Numbered from the stretch's first letter, positions 1 to 7,823 are shown. The stretch is 64,000 nucleotides of DNA from Bordetella petrii (GCA_017745595.1 WMBV01000006.1:62001-126000); one strand, 5' to 3'. A program made the numbers and translations. Notes: generated from the letters alone by a model not told the origin.

Positions 1-621
1 GATCTCGCGGTCGCGGTCCACAACGAGCTTGAGCGTCGGGGTCTGTACGCGGCCGACCGACAGCACGCCGTCGTAACCCGCCTGTCGCCCCAGCACCGTG
101 AACAGCCGGCTCAGGTTCATGCCCACGAGCCAATCCGCACGGGAGCGCGCCAGCGCCGAGTGGTACATCGAAAGCGTCTCGGCCGAAGGCCGCAGCTTGC
201 CCAGTGCCGCCCGAATGGACGCATCGTTGAGCGCCGACAGCCACAGGCGTTCGATGGGGCCGCGGTAGCCGCAAAGCTCCACGATCTCGCGGGCGATCAA
301 TTCGCCCTCGCGGTCGGCATCGGTGGCGATAACCAGGTGAGTCGCCTTCGCCAAGAGCGCCTTGACGACCTTGAATTGCGTGGCGGTCTTCGGTTTGACC
401 TCGACCCGCCAGTGCTGGGGAATGATGGGCAACTGCTCAACGGACCATCGTTTGAGCTGCTCGTCGTAGGCCTCGGGCGGCGCCGCCTCCACGAGATGGC
501 CGATGCACCAGGTGACCGTGACGCCGGAACCGTTGAGGCAGCCTTCACCGCGCTGCGTGGCGCCGAGAATCCGGCCAATGTCTTTGCCCTGGGAGGGCTT
601 CTCGCACAAGAACAGCCGCAT
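1..621 (-). CDS. topB: DNA topoisomerase III, N-terminal part (runs off the left edge)
   Basis: Type IA topoisomerase of the kind carried by clc/PAPI-1 ICEs, which relaxes or decatenates DNA during element processing. The start at 621 gives MRLFLCEKPSQGKDIGRIL, the normal Toprim-domain start of TopB (the E-K-P-S block holds the Toprim glutamate). Further on, ATDADREGE is the Toprim D-x-D motif and RSRADWLVGMNLSR is another family block. The frame stays open to base 1 (207 codons), ending in LVVDRDREI, so the gene is truncated by the window and not visibly broken. It is the most distal gene seen of the ICE block that includes ssb. Confidence 0.93.
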   Translation of the reverse strand, partial: MRLFLCEKPSQGKDIGRILGATQRGEGCLNGSGVTVTWCIGHLVEAAPPEAYDEQLKRWSVEQLPIIPQHWRVEVKPKTATQFKVVKALLAKATHLVIATDADREGELIAREIVELCGYRGPIERLWLSALNDASIRAALGKLRPSAETLSMYHSALARSRADWLVGMNLSRLFTVLGRQAGYDGVLSVGRVQTPTLKLVVDRDREI

Positions 622-834
622 ATCCGTCCATCCCGATTCCTGTTGTTCATGGAGTTGCTGGGATCGAGGATGCCGAGCGCAGCCCCTGGCAGCAGCAAAC
701 AAGCCGCATGCGGCAGCGACCGCTTTCACGCCGATGAAATGGCGAGTGCGGGGAAGGTGCGTGGCCGGAAGTGTGCGGGCCGAGAGCCGCGATTTCCGGG
801 AGCGCGCGTGGAACTCGGTGGACGTTGGTGGAGC

Positions 835-849
835 TATCCCCTGGGGATA
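835..849. repeat. Palindrome TATCCCCTGGGGATA upstream of topB
   Basis: A perfect 7+1+7 palindrome in the 283-bp gap between ssb and topB. Its core, TCCCCTGGGGA, is also the core of the three palindromes found in the leader at 2855-3109. It may be a regulator-binding site for late ICE genes. No other gene is seen in 622-904. Confidence 0.5.
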
Positions 850-858
850 ATTCGCAGC

Positions 859-900
859 GCATGGAGGGCGGCGAAGCACTGCGGCAGCCGCCCTCCATGC
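859..900 (-). terminator. Strong hairpin just downstream of ssb
   Basis: A perfect 14-bp stem (859-872 pairs with 887-900) with a 14-base loop begins five bases past the ssb stop codon on the minus strand. It lacks a clear run of T residues. It could therefore be an intrinsic terminator that needs help, an RNA-stability element for the ssb transcript, or an attenuator before topB. Confidence 0.5.
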
Positions 901-904
901 CCGA

Positions 905-1345
905 TCACTTCCTGCGCTTGGTCTCTTTCGGCGCCGTCGATTCCTGGGTGGCCTGGGGCTTCGGCTCTGCCTCCTGTGGCTTCGGGCTGAGGGCCACAGA
1001 CTCGATGCGGTACGGCAGGATGCCGACACTGCGCGCGTTGACCTGCCAAGTCTCACGCGGCTGATCTTCGTTGTCCGTCCAGGGGTCGCGCTCCATGCGG
1101 CCGACGACCAGCACCCGCATGCCCTTCTGGTAGAGCTGCTGCCAGCGGTCGGCGTCGTGGTGCCAGAGTTCCACCGGCGCCCAGAAGCCGCCGCGGTCCT
1201 CGAACTCGCCGCCCTTGGTGGGGACGGGGTTGTCGAAGTACACGTTCAGCCGGAGCAACCGGCGAGGATCGTCGTTGCCATTGGGGAATTCGCGGTACTC
1301 GGGAGGCGATCCGATGTTGCCCTCGCCGATGAATTGTGTGCTCAT
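905..1345 (-). CDS. ssb: Single-stranded DNA-binding protein of the ICE
   Basis: A 146-residue OB-fold protein that coats single-stranded DNA during conjugative replication. The N-terminal 110 residues carry the ICE-type SSB pattern (FIGEGNIGSPPEYREF near the start, FWAPVELW at about 55, VLVVGRMERDPW at about 80). The tail is Pro/Lys/Glu-rich and ends in KETKRRK rather than the acidic tip of chromosomal SSB, which is typical of element-borne versions. GGAG lies 8 bases before the ATG. It follows the DUF3158 gene by 73 bp and is probably transcribed with it from the 2735-3163 leader, as reported for inrR-ssb in ICEclc. Confidence 0.88.
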   Translation of the reverse strand: MSTQFIGEGNIGSPPEYREFPNGNDDPRRLLRLNVYFDNPVPTKGGEFEDRGGFWAPVELWHHDADRWQQLYQKGMRVLVVGRMERDPWTDNEDQPRETWQVNARSVGILPYRIESVALSPKPQEAEPKPQATQESTAPKETKRRK

Positions 1346-1418
1346 GTTGGAATCTCCGTGGTGGTTGAAATACCCGTGCCTCGTTGGGCTCGGGCGCGTG
1401 CTCGGATGGCAGGCGCAA

Positions 1419-1946
1419 TCACCGATCGCGCACTGCGGCAGGAACGGACGCGAGCCGGCGCAGGTAGGTGTTGTCCGCCTGCGCGGCCTTGCTGGCGCAT
1501 TCCTGTGCTTGCCTGCCCAGGGTGTGCAGCAGGCTGATCTGCATGTTCAGCATGACGCGCTGCAGTTCGATCTCGTGCAGGTCGTGCAGCAGGTTGACCG
1601 GCGTGCTGGGGCTCGCCATCAGCTCCTGCCACAACGCCACGCCCATGGCCGATCGATCGTGCTTGCGCCAGCGAAGAAAGGTCGTGCCTGCGCCAGTGGT
1701 CTGCTGGGCCAGCTCGACGGGAAGCAGGTGGAAGGGATGCCCGCACGCCTGTGGCAGCACCTGTCGCTGCGCCAGGGCAATCAACTCGTCGCGCATGGCG
1801 AAGCACTGGCTGGCCCAGGCCTCGAAGTCCCCTTTACCTTTAAAAGGCTTTAAAAGGCCTTTTAGAGAGGCCGCGTGTTCCAGCCGCATGAAGGCTGGCT
1901 GTTCCAGACGACGGAAGTAGCGCGGTTCGCGGTTCGGGTCGCTCAT
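1419..1946 (-). CDS. inrR: DUF3158 family ICE protein, InrR-like
   Basis: A 175-residue protein with no recognised catalytic motif. The family is found almost only in clc/PFGI-1-type ICEs, between a TIGR03761 gene and ssb, exactly as here. In ICEclc the gene in this position is inrR, whose product boosts integrase expression in the small group of cells that become transfer-competent. The same role is inferred here from position and size. The start codon overlaps the upstream stop codon by 4 bases (ATGA), so the two genes are translationally coupled. The symbol rests on synteny recalled from ICEclc, not on an alignment. Confidence 0.72.
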   Translation of the reverse strand: MSDPNREPRYFRRLEQPAFMRLEHAASLKGLLKPFKGKGDFEAWASQCFAMRDELIALAQRQVLPQACGHPFHLLPVELAQQTTGAGTTFLRWRKHDRSAMGVALWQELMASPSTPVNLLHDLHEIELQRVMLNMQISLLHTLGRQAQECASKAAQADNTYLRRLASVPAAVRDR

Positions 1947-2734
1947 GCCGGTTCGTCCTCGCCGGCGGCTGTGGACTTGGCCTCGGCCGAATCGGCGGCA
2001 GCGCCTTCGTCGGTGGGAGATGCGGCTGCGGCAGCGCTATCACCACGCTGTTGCAGACCACGGCGCACGACGGGCGGCGCAAACTTCGAGCGGCGCATGC
2101 CTTCGAGCACGTCCTGCGGCAGTTCGCCGAACTTCTCCAATGCTGCCCGAGCTGCGGCGTTCTTGGCCGCGAAGTCGTCGCGGGTGCAGCCCGAGTAGCG
2201 GTATTGCTGGGCCAGGCTGAACAGGCTGCGCAGCGCGTGGGCACCTTCGTTGAGCCAGCGCTCCAACGTCGAGCGATCGATCAGCGCGGTGTGGTGGGCG
2301 AGGATCAGCTTGCGCGCGATGTCGTCGTAGTCGGCCAGGAGATAGACGGCGGCAAAGCCCAACTGCGCATTGACGAACAGCGGAAGCTTGACGGGCTGCA
2401 CGTTGAGGTTCTCGCCCAGGGTCAACGCGGCGGGCACGCCGGCCAGGGCCTGGTCCACCTGGTCGCGCAGCGTCTGCAGCGTGGTCCTGGTCTGGTCGAG
2501 CTTGTCTTCGATGCGAAGCATCCACCAGTCGCTGTATGGGTCGTCCTGCTCCGAGCCGCGCTTCATCTTGTTCATGACGGCGATGTAGCCGTTCAGGCCG
2601 ACGATGCCCGGTCGCCCCTCGGCGGCGGCGCGGCCATGCCAGATGCGCGAGGCGTGGTGGGTGTGCAGCGTCAGCGACATCGCGCTGCGCAGGGAGCCGA
2701 GGTTGAGTTGCAATGGTTCGTTGCTGGTTGCCAT
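1943..2734 (-). CDS. TIGR03761 family integrating conjugative element protein
   Basis: A 263-residue protein of the ICE-specific family typified by PFL_4669 and by the gene just before inrR in ICEclc. The N-terminal block (LGSLRSAMSLTLHTHHASRIWHGR, split here as about residues 11-34) and the conserved GxNGYIAVMNKM region are present. The last 35 residues are Ala/Glu-rich low complexity. The function is unknown. It is the first gene after the palindrome-rich leader at 2735-3163 and probably starts the inrR-ssb transcript. The Shine-Dalgarno sequence is weak (GAGCG), so the exact start is less certain than the frame. Confidence 0.8.
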   Translation of the reverse strand: MATSNEPLQLNLGSLRSAMSLTLHTHHASRIWHGRAAAEGRPGIVGLNGYIAVMNKMKRGSEQDDPYSDWWMLRIEDKLDQTRTTLQTLRDQVDQALAGVPAALTLGENLNVQPVKLPLFVNAQLGFAAVYLLADYDDIARKLILAHHTALIDRSTLERWLNEGAHALRSLFSLAQQYRYSGCTRDDFAAKNAAARAALEKFGELPQDVLEGMRRSKFAPPVVRRGLQQRGDSAAAAASPTDEGAAADSAEAKSTAAGEDEPA

Positions 2735-2854
2735 GGTGATCGCTCGCTGGTGGACAGGGAGCCGCCAGCATCCGCATGCAGCGGAAGGCAGTCAGTCAAC
2801 AAACCGAAATGAGCCGACCCCCGGTTCTGTGCGCGCTGGCGGCGCAGCGCGCAA

Positions 2855-2871
2855 CGGTCCCCTGGGGACCG
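2855..2871. repeat. Palindrome CGGTCCCCTGGGGACCG (copy 1)
   Basis: A perfect 8+1+8 palindrome about 120 bp upstream of the TIGR03761 start codon, the copy closest to the gene it may control. It shares the GTCCCCAGGGGAC core (read on the other strand) with the two further copies. Confidence 0.75.
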
Positions 2872-2979
2872 CTCCGCAGATGGGCACTCACATCGGCGTT
2901 CCCGTCCTCGGTTGTTGACGGTATGCGTGCTGCACCGCACGTCGCGCTGCCGTTCGACACGATCCTTCGCCGCGCAGCC

Positions 2980-2992
2980 GTCCCCAGGGGAC
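2980..2992. repeat. Palindrome GTCCCCAGGGGAC (copy 2)
   Basis: A perfect 13-base palindrome inside a longer conserved context (GCAGCC before it, CGTT after it) that is shared with copy 3, which starts 117 bp further on. This looks like a tandem-repeat unit. Confidence 0.75.
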
Positions 2993-3096
2993 CGTTCCGT
3001 TGAGCGCCATGGAGGTCTGCTTCATGGTCTTGCATGCGCTCTACTCAGGTTTTGCGCAGCATGTCGCGCCGTCGCCCGGCGCTTCACCGCACAGCC

Positions 3097-3109
3097 GTCC
3101 CCAGGGGAC
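3097..3109. repeat. Palindrome GTCCCCAGGGGAC (copy 3)
   Basis: The same 13 bases as copy 2, preceded by ACAGCC and followed by CGTTT. CGCCATGGAG-TCT-CTTCA follows within both units at matching distance, confirming the tandem duplication. Confidence 0.75.
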
Positions 3110-3163
3110 CGTTTCTGCCGACCGCCATGGAGATCTACTTCACGGCTTTGACAAGCCCTGTGC

Positions 3164-4402
3164 TCAGGATTTGCGCAGCAGATCGCGCAGGCGCTCGATG
3201 TGCTGCCGGGCCACCTCGGGCGGCACGACGTTGCGCGGCGGCTCGGTTGGTGGCGCTCGCGCCGCCGATGGTGTTGGCGGTGCCGGGCCGGTCTGCTTGG
3301 CCCAGGCATTGAACTCGCCGCGCATGGCGCGCTGGATGATGCCGAACAGATAACCGGCGGGGTTGCGGATGCCATGCTTGCCGCACCGTGCGGCCCATTC
3401 GTCCAGCACGGCCTGCCGCAGGGCAGCGTCCACCTGCTGCAACGCCATCTTGGCTCCGGCCTGCTGTTCCGCCTTCAGTTCCGCGAAGCGCTTGGGCCAT
3501 TGCAGGTCGCCCAGCGCACGCGCCTGCGCGGTAGTACGTACTTCATCAATACGACTACTACGTACTGTACGGTCCTGCTTCGGATTCCGAAGAGCGCCGT
3601 CTGGCGCGGGTTTCGGCCCTGCTTCGGATTCCGAAGATGGGCGATCGCCATTCCGAAGAAGGCTCGCGGGCCCTTCTTCGGAATCGTGGACCGCATCCTC
3701 CTGTGGATAACTTTCGGAGGCGGTGATGCCCTGGTCGGCCAGGCGCTCGGCGAGCACTTGCAGCCGCGACGGCAAGGTGCGTCCGGACAGCATCGGGTCG
3801 TCCGCGATCTCCTGGAGGGTGTTGAGTCCCACCACCTGGACGGCCTTGGCCGAATGCCCCAGCGACTGGCTGACCAGGGCCAGGTAGTCGGCGTCGAGTT
3901 GCATCGCCTCGAACGGCGTCAGCGGTTCGTCGTGCAGGACGTAGAGGTTGCCGAGGATGCGACCGGTCTTGGGGTCGCGCCGTCGTCGCACGAGGCTCAG
4001 CCAGCGCGTCAGGCGCAGCAGCGTCAGCGCCCGCGCCACGGTCTCATGGGAGGCCTGGCCTGCGCAGGGCATCGACGCCAGCCAGGGGCGCAACTGCTCA
4101 TAGGTGGGAAATGCCGTGACGCCATCGTCGTTGAGCATCAATCGGAACACCTGCCAGGCGTTGCGCTCCAGCGGTGTCAGGCGGCGGTCGAGGAACAGCC
4201 GCCGCGGCACGCTCTCGTGCCGATTGCCACTGAACAGGAAGGCGTCGCCGGACGTAGGAGGCGTGGGCGTTGGAGCAGGCAGGGACGCGGGAGCGCCAGA
4301 GCTGGACTTGGGCGCGAGGTCCTTCAGCGCAGCGTCGAACAGGTCGGCGAGTGCGATGGGGCCAGGGCGCTGGGCTCGTGGGGCGGTGTCGTCCACGGCC
4401 AT
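3164..4402 (-). CDS. bisD: STY4528-family ICE protein, BisD-like
   Basis: A 412-residue protein usually annotated as a pathogenicity-island replication protein. Residues about 55-215 hold the conserved core (SGNRHESVPRRLFLDRRLTPLERNAW, in two blocks, then FPTYEQLRPWL and a winged-helix-like RALTLLRLTRWLSLVRRRRD). Residues about 230-290 are low-complexity linker, and the C-terminal 100 residues are helical (AARCGKHGIRNPAGYLFGIIQRA). In ICEclc the gene with this size and position encodes BisD, which with BisC activates the late transfer genes in a few cells. It starts 3 bases after the stop of the bisC-like gene, so the two are tightly coupled. The activator role is inferred; a replication role is the alternative. 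Confidence 0.7.
   Translation of the reverse strand: MAVDDTAPRAQRPGPIALADLFDAALKDLAPKSSSGAPASLPAPTPTPPTSGDAFLFSGNRHESVPRRLFLDRRLTPLERNAWQVFRLMLNDDGVTAFPTYEQLRPWLASMPCAGQASHETVARALTLLRLTRWLSLVRRRRDPKTGRILGNLYVLHDEPLTPFEAMQLDADYLALVSQSLGHSAKAVQVVGLNTLQEIADDPMLSGRTLPSRLQVLAERLADQGITASESYPQEDAVHDSEEGPASLLRNGDRPSSESEAGPKPAPDGALRNPKQDRTVRSSRIDEVRTTAQARALGDLQWPKRFAELKAEQQAGAKMALQQVDAALRQAVLDEWAARCGKHGIRNPAGYLFGIIQRAMRGEFNAWAKQTGPAPPTPSAARAPPTEPPRNVVPPEVARQHIERLRDLLRKS
3531..3683. repeat. Cluster of palindromes inside the bisD-like gene
   Basis: Within the linker-coding part lie GTACGTAC (3534-3541) and CTACTACGTACTGTAC (about 3555-3570). Two identical palindromic copies of CTTCGGATTCCGAAG follow (3578-3592 and 3622-3636). 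A 12-bp inverted repeat then pairs TTCCGAAGAAGG (3651-3662) with CCTTCTTCGGAA (3672-3683). The protein encoded here is not conserved-looking, so the DNA itself may be what is selected: protein-binding sites or a replication origin. Confidence 0.55.
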
Positions 4403-4405
4403 GGC

Positions 4406-4966
4406 CTAGCCCAATCCCTGATCGACCCAGTTCCTGATCGCGGCCCAGACCACCGAGAGCGGCAGCGACATGCCCTCGGCCAGGTCCATGGCCGCATCGA
4501 GAATCGAGGTCTCGTCCTCCAGATCGACGTTCCTGCTGCTGGTCACGGCTTTCCATTGCCGCCACAGTTCGGTGTCCTGGGTCTCGTCCAGGACGGGGTG
4601 GCGCCCCTTGCGCTTGGGCAGGCCGAGGATCTCCCGCCGCAGGGCGACTTCCTGATGGGTCAGGCCATAGAAGCGGCTGACCATCTCCGTGCTGGCCCCC
4701 AGCCGCAGCATGCGATCGACCGTGGCGATTTCCTTCTCCACGTCCTGTGCCTGGTTGAGCAGGCGCTGCAGCACTTCGCGGTTGACCGTGACCGAGCACC
4801 ACGAGACGCTGGCGTTGGCCAGCACGCTGATCAGCGCGGGGTGCTTGAGCGCATCCAGCTCGGCCTCGCCGAAGCCCATGGCCTTGCAGCGGCGCAGTTG
4901 GCCGTTGCGAAGGTCATACAGCGCCTGGGCAATCACGGCCTGGTTGAGCGGATGCGATGTGGACAT
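4406..4966 (-). CDS. bisC: DUF2857 family ICE regulator, BisC-like
   Basis: A 186-residue protein. The start at 4966 (MSTSHPLNQAV) is chosen because GAGGGAGG lies 5 bases before it; the longer open frame upstream overlaps parB and looks spurious. Residues about 10-65 resemble FlhD (LYDLRNGQLRRCKAMGFGEAEL, then VSWCSVTVNREVLQRLL). Residues about 90-125 resemble the FlhC helix-turn-helix (MLRLGASTEMVSRFYGLTHQE, then LGLPKRKGR). In ICEclc the gene of this size and place is BisC, half of the FlhDC-like activator of the transfer-competence programme. The FlhD/FlhC resemblance was judged by eye. Confidence 0.7.
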   Translation of the reverse strand: MSTSHPLNQAVIAQALYDLRNGQLRRCKAMGFGEAELDALKHPALISVLANASVSWCSVTVNREVLQRLLNQAQDVEKEIATVDRMLRLGASTEMVSRFYGLTHQEVALRREILGLPKRKGRHPVLDETQDTELWRQWKAVTSSRNVDLEDETSILDAAMDLAEGMSLPLSVVWAAIRNWVDQGLG

Positions 4967-4980
4967 GCGGCCTCCCTCGC

Positions 4981-6660
4981 TCACGTCCCGGGCGCCGTGG
5001 TGCCGGCTTCCAGGTCCAGCAGACGCCGGGCGAGGCGCAGCAGCCGAAAGAGCTTGACCAACGCCGTGTCGCTCAAGCGCCTTGCGCCGCTGCCATGGCC
5101 TTGGCTCTGGCCGTGCAACAGGGTCGGCAGGTCGGCGGCGAGCTGCGCGCCGTCCAGGCCCGCTTCGGCGACGGGCTGACCCGTCAGGGAAGTGAGCAGC
5201 GTCAGCACCGCGCGGCCGAGCGGCGACGGGGCTTGGCCGCGGGCGCGGCACGCAAACCCGATGCCATCGGCGCGATCCTCGATGCACTCGTCCAGGTCTG
5301 CCTCCCCGGCGATCTCGCGCGCGAACTGCGCGATGTGGATGCGCAGCCGATCGGGCGTGTCCAGGCCGGCGTCGATGTACCAGACGTCGGAGATCGGATA
5401 GAGTCCGCCGGCTTGCACCGGGATGGACTGCAGCACGCTCGCCGAGAAGTCGGGCGGCAGCGCATCGCCCAACTGGTCGGCGACCATGCGCTGGATCGAT
5501 TGGAGCCGTTCTGTCGTCGGTGCTGGCGAGACGATGTGCTCGCGAAGCAGATCGCCCGGTGCGGCCGGCTGGCTTCCCGTGGCCGCTTCGCCAACCGCCG
5601 TGTCGTCGTGGCGCAAGGTGGGCTCGGACGCCGGAGGGCTGGCGGGTGGAGGACTGGCCGCCGCTGCAGGCTTGGCGATGGACGATGCTACGCCCGGGGG
5701 AGGCGGCGTGCCGGCGGTGGGCGAAGGCAACGCCGGCGGCGCCGCAGGTGGCGTCGGGTCACTGACCAGCGCCCGGTGGCGGCTTTCCGATTCGGTCAGG
5801 TCCAGCGCCAACACGTCGTAGCCGATGCCCAGCAGCTCGGACATCTGGCCGATCAGCTCGTCCTGCACGCGCTGCGTCGCGAACTCGTCGCCCTGCGTGT
5901 CGAACTGCGCCAGCACCTCCTGAAAGAAGCTGTCGAAGTCCAGCGGCAGCGTGCGGTCCTTGGCATAGTGCTCCCAGGTGCGCTTGCAGGCCGTCCGCAT
6001 GACCGACAGCCGCTCGACCTGGTGGCGCCCCAGGCCGCCATAGAGCACAGTGGGAATGGCGGGCAGCAGGTAGCGCACCGCGTCGGCCATGCGGGTGATG
6101 TGCGACCGCTGGACGGGGAACCCATCGGCCGCCAGGCGGCGGGCCAGTTCCGACTGGCTCAGGGCGGCGCTACTCTCCTGCTCGTAGAACTCGCGTGCTT
6201 TCTCGACGCCGAGCGCGCGCTCGATGAACGTGAGGCCACCGCGCAGTTCGTTCTCGGCAAGATGCCCGGTCAGCGCGACGATTTCACCGCGCTCCGGCCA
6301 TGGCCGAAACAGGCACGATATGCGGAAGAAGCGTTCGTCCTTGGTCTCCGACCAGAGTTCGCGCAGGATCGCCAGCCGCGTGTTGCCGCCGTTGCGGATG
6401 ATGTAGTGGTCCTCGCCGGGCCGGCGGGTGATGGCTGGCGCCGCGTCCAGGCCGCGCTCGCGGATGGACGCCTTGATTTCCTCGTAGGCGGGGTTGCGCT
6501 TCATGCGCGGGTCATGGTCGTAGGGCCGCAGCTGGTCCAGCGTCACGACCATGGGCGTGTCCGCGATCGGGTCGCTCAAGGCCGTAGCCGCTGGGCCGCT
6601 GCGCTCGAAGCCGGCCGCGAGCAGCTTGCCGGCCATGTCCTGCGAGGTCATGTCAGCCAT
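4981..6660 (-). CDS. parB: ParB family protein of the ICE
   Basis: A 559-residue ParB-type protein, larger than plasmid ParB (about 300) as usual for this ICE family. The start MADMTSQDMAG at 6660 is preferred because GAGGGG precedes it and it overlaps the upstream gene by only 8 bases. Residues about 38-130 form the ParB N-terminal domain, with RNGGNTRLAI at 89-98 in place of the common GERRxxA box. A helix-turn-helix lies near 167-195 (LSQSELARRLAADGF). A Pro/Ala-rich linker spans about 300-360, followed by an ICE-specific C-terminal domain. It probably acts with ParA in element maintenance or in the transfer programme. Confidence 0.88.
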   Translation of the reverse strand: MADMTSQDMAGKLLAAGFERSGPAATALSDPIADTPMVVTLDQLRPYDHDPRMKRNPAYEEIKASIRERGLDAAPAITRRPGEDHYIIRNGGNTRLAILRELWSETKDERFFRISCLFRPWPERGEIVALTGHLAENELRGGLTFIERALGVEKAREFYEQESSAALSQSELARRLAADGFPVQRSHITRMADAVRYLLPAIPTVLYGGLGRHQVERLSVMRTACKRTWEHYAKDRTLPLDFDSFFQEVLAQFDTQGDEFATQRVQDELIGQMSELLGIGYDVLALDLTESESRHRALVSDPTPPAAPPALPSPTAGTPPPPGVASSIAKPAAAASPPPASPPASEPTLRHDDTAVGEAATGSQPAAPGDLLREHIVSPAPTTERLQSIQRMVADQLGDALPPDFSASVLQSIPVQAGGLYPISDVWYIDAGLDTPDRLRIHIAQFAREIAGEADLDECIEDRADGIGFACRARGQAPSPLGRAVLTLLTSLTGQPVAEAGLDGAQLAADLPTLLHGQSQGHGSGARRLSDTALVKLFRLLRLARRLLDLEAGTTAPGT

Positions 6661-6922
6661 GGCCGCACCCCTCGCAGTCCCCACGACCGCCGGCCGGCGC
6701 CATGCGGGCCTCTCGCTCGGCGCGGCGGATCTGCGCACGGGCGTTCAATTCGGCCCGGTGGTCGCTCGCGGTCGAACTGGTGTAGATCGCCGCGCAGCCG
6801 GCCTTGGTGAACTTGAGGTGCCCGCCCGGCGTGCGCTTGACGTGCCAGCCTTCACCGACCGCGAACTCGATCAGCGCGCGCAGCCGCTTGTGGCCGCGGG
6901 CCAGTTCATGTGCGTTCGCCAT
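6653..6922 (-). CDS. Small HicA/YcfA-like protein between parA and parB (shi-like position)
   Basis: An 89-residue protein. The start at 6922 has GGGAGGT three bases upstream and overlaps the end of parA by 17 bases; the stop overlaps the parB start by 8. Residues 20-50 (GEGWHVKRTPGGHLKF, then GCAAIYTSSTASDHR) match the HicA/YcfA double-stranded-RNA-binding fold, including the GGHLKF strand that carries the toxin histidine. In ICEclc the small gene in this place is shi, which with parA slows division of transfer-competent cells. No antitoxin gene of HicB type lies beside it. The function here is inferred. Confidence 0.7.
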   Translation of the reverse strand: MANAHELARGHKRLRALIEFAVGEGWHVKRTPGGHLKFTKAGCAAIYTSSTASDHRAELNARAQIRRAEREARMAPAGGRGDCEGCGHG

Positions 6923-7781
6923 GGGACCTCCCGGCATCAAGAGGACGTGGCGGGCGACCGGACATTGCGGCAAATCTGTCCTGCCATTGCGGGAACAGCT
7001 CGCTCGCGAGCGCGCGCATCGTGTCGAGCGAGGCCGGCGCGACCCTGCCGGGCGGCTGGCGGTGCTCGACCCGATGCACCGGCAGGCCGCGCGTCGCGGC
7101 GCGCGGATAGGCTTCGATGGCTGGCACGTCGGTGGCGAGCACGCGGATGCCGGCATGGTCTTGGAACAGGTCGCGCAGGGCCTGCTGGATCAGTCGGGCG
7201 TTCGCCGACACCGGGTGGACGCGGTTGATGAGCAGGTGCAGCGGCGGCGGTTCGATGCCCAGGTGCCGGTACGGCGCGATGTCTTCGAGCAACTGCATGG
7301 TGCCGCGTCGAAGCTCCCGGGCCGCGAGGATTTCCGGCGTGACGGGCGACAGCGCAAGGTCGGAGGCGAGCACCGCCATCTCCAGCAGCACGGAACGCGC
7401 GCCCTGGGTGTCGATCAGCACCAGGTCGTAGAGGGGAGCAAGTGCTGGCAGCAGATGCCGCAGCCGCAGGCGGCCATCCGGCGCATGCAGCAATAAGGTG
7501 TTCAGCTCGCCCCGGTGGTCGTTGGACAGCACCAGGTCCAGGCCCGCGATGATCGTGCGGGACACGAGCTGGCCAAGGTCGCGCTCGTTGAAGGCCAACA
7601 GCTCATAGATGCCGCCAGGCGCGCGCTGGGTCAGTTCGTAGTAGGAGGACAAGGTGGGCTGCACGTCGAGATCGAGCAGCAGCACGCGCAGGCCCGCGTC
7701 CGCGGCGAGCCCGCCCAGGTTGGCGGCCGTCGTGGTCTTGCCGACGCCGCCCTTCGTTGAAATGATGGACACGACCTGCAT
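6906..7781 (-). CDS. parA: ParA family ATPase of the ICE
   Basis: A 291-residue deviant Walker-type ATPase. The KGGVGKTT P-loop is at residues 10-17, LLLDLDVQPTLS (about 34-45) gives the A' motif, and LVLIDTQGA (about 120) is the Walker B region. It would act with ParB in keeping or positioning the excised element. It lies 42 bp after alpA and overlaps the small downstream gene by 17 bp, so it is in the same operon (alpA-parA-shi-parB-bisC-bisD). Confidence 0.93.
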   Translation of the reverse strand: MQVVSIISTKGGVGKTTTAANLGGLAADAGLRVLLLDLDVQPTLSSYYELTQRAPGGIYELLAFNERDLGQLVSRTIIAGLDLVLSNDHRGELNTLLLHAPDGRLRLRHLLPALAPLYDLVLIDTQGARSVLLEMAVLASDLALSPVTPEILAARELRRGTMQLLEDIAPYRHLGIEPPPLHLLINRVHPVSANARLIQQALRDLFQDHAGIRVLATDVPAIEAYPRAATRGLPVHRVEHRQPPGRVAPASLDTMRALASELFPQWQDRFAAMSGRPPRPLDAGRSHGERT

Positions 7782-7823
7782 GGCGCTCTCCGGCTGGGAA
7801 TGGGAAGTCCGCGGGAGAGCGGG

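Larger units (their letters stand above)
2735..3163 (-). promoter_or_regulatory. 429-bp leader with three palindromes (candidate PinR-type control region)
   Basis: No gene is seen here. The stretch separates the bisD-like gene from the TIGR03761-inrR-ssb genes, the position of the bistable promoter PinR in ICEclc. It holds palindromes at 2855-2871, 2980-2992 and 3097-3109, about 120 bp apart, inside a degenerate tandem repeat. The repeat unit reaches into the 3' end of the bisD-like gene: CTCAGG-TTTGCGCAGCA is seen near 3043 and again, slightly changed, near 3164. Regulation by the BisDC-like pair is inferred. Confidence 0.55.

Noticed and set aside
622-904. Possible small gene between ssb and topB (frames at 647-898 and 771-1064)
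   Set aside because: Frames overlap the hairpin and palindrome, lack motifs and have no ribosome-binding site.
3200-5179. Long plus-strand open frame of 659 codons opposite the bisD- and bisC-like genes
   Set aside because: It lies antisense to two well-supported ICE genes, has no recognisable domain and its composition is that of a GC-rich shadow frame.
4957-6810. Long plus-strand open frame of 617 codons opposite parB
   Set aside because: It is antisense to parB, Arg/Gln/Gly-rich and without motifs; an antisense artefact of high GC.
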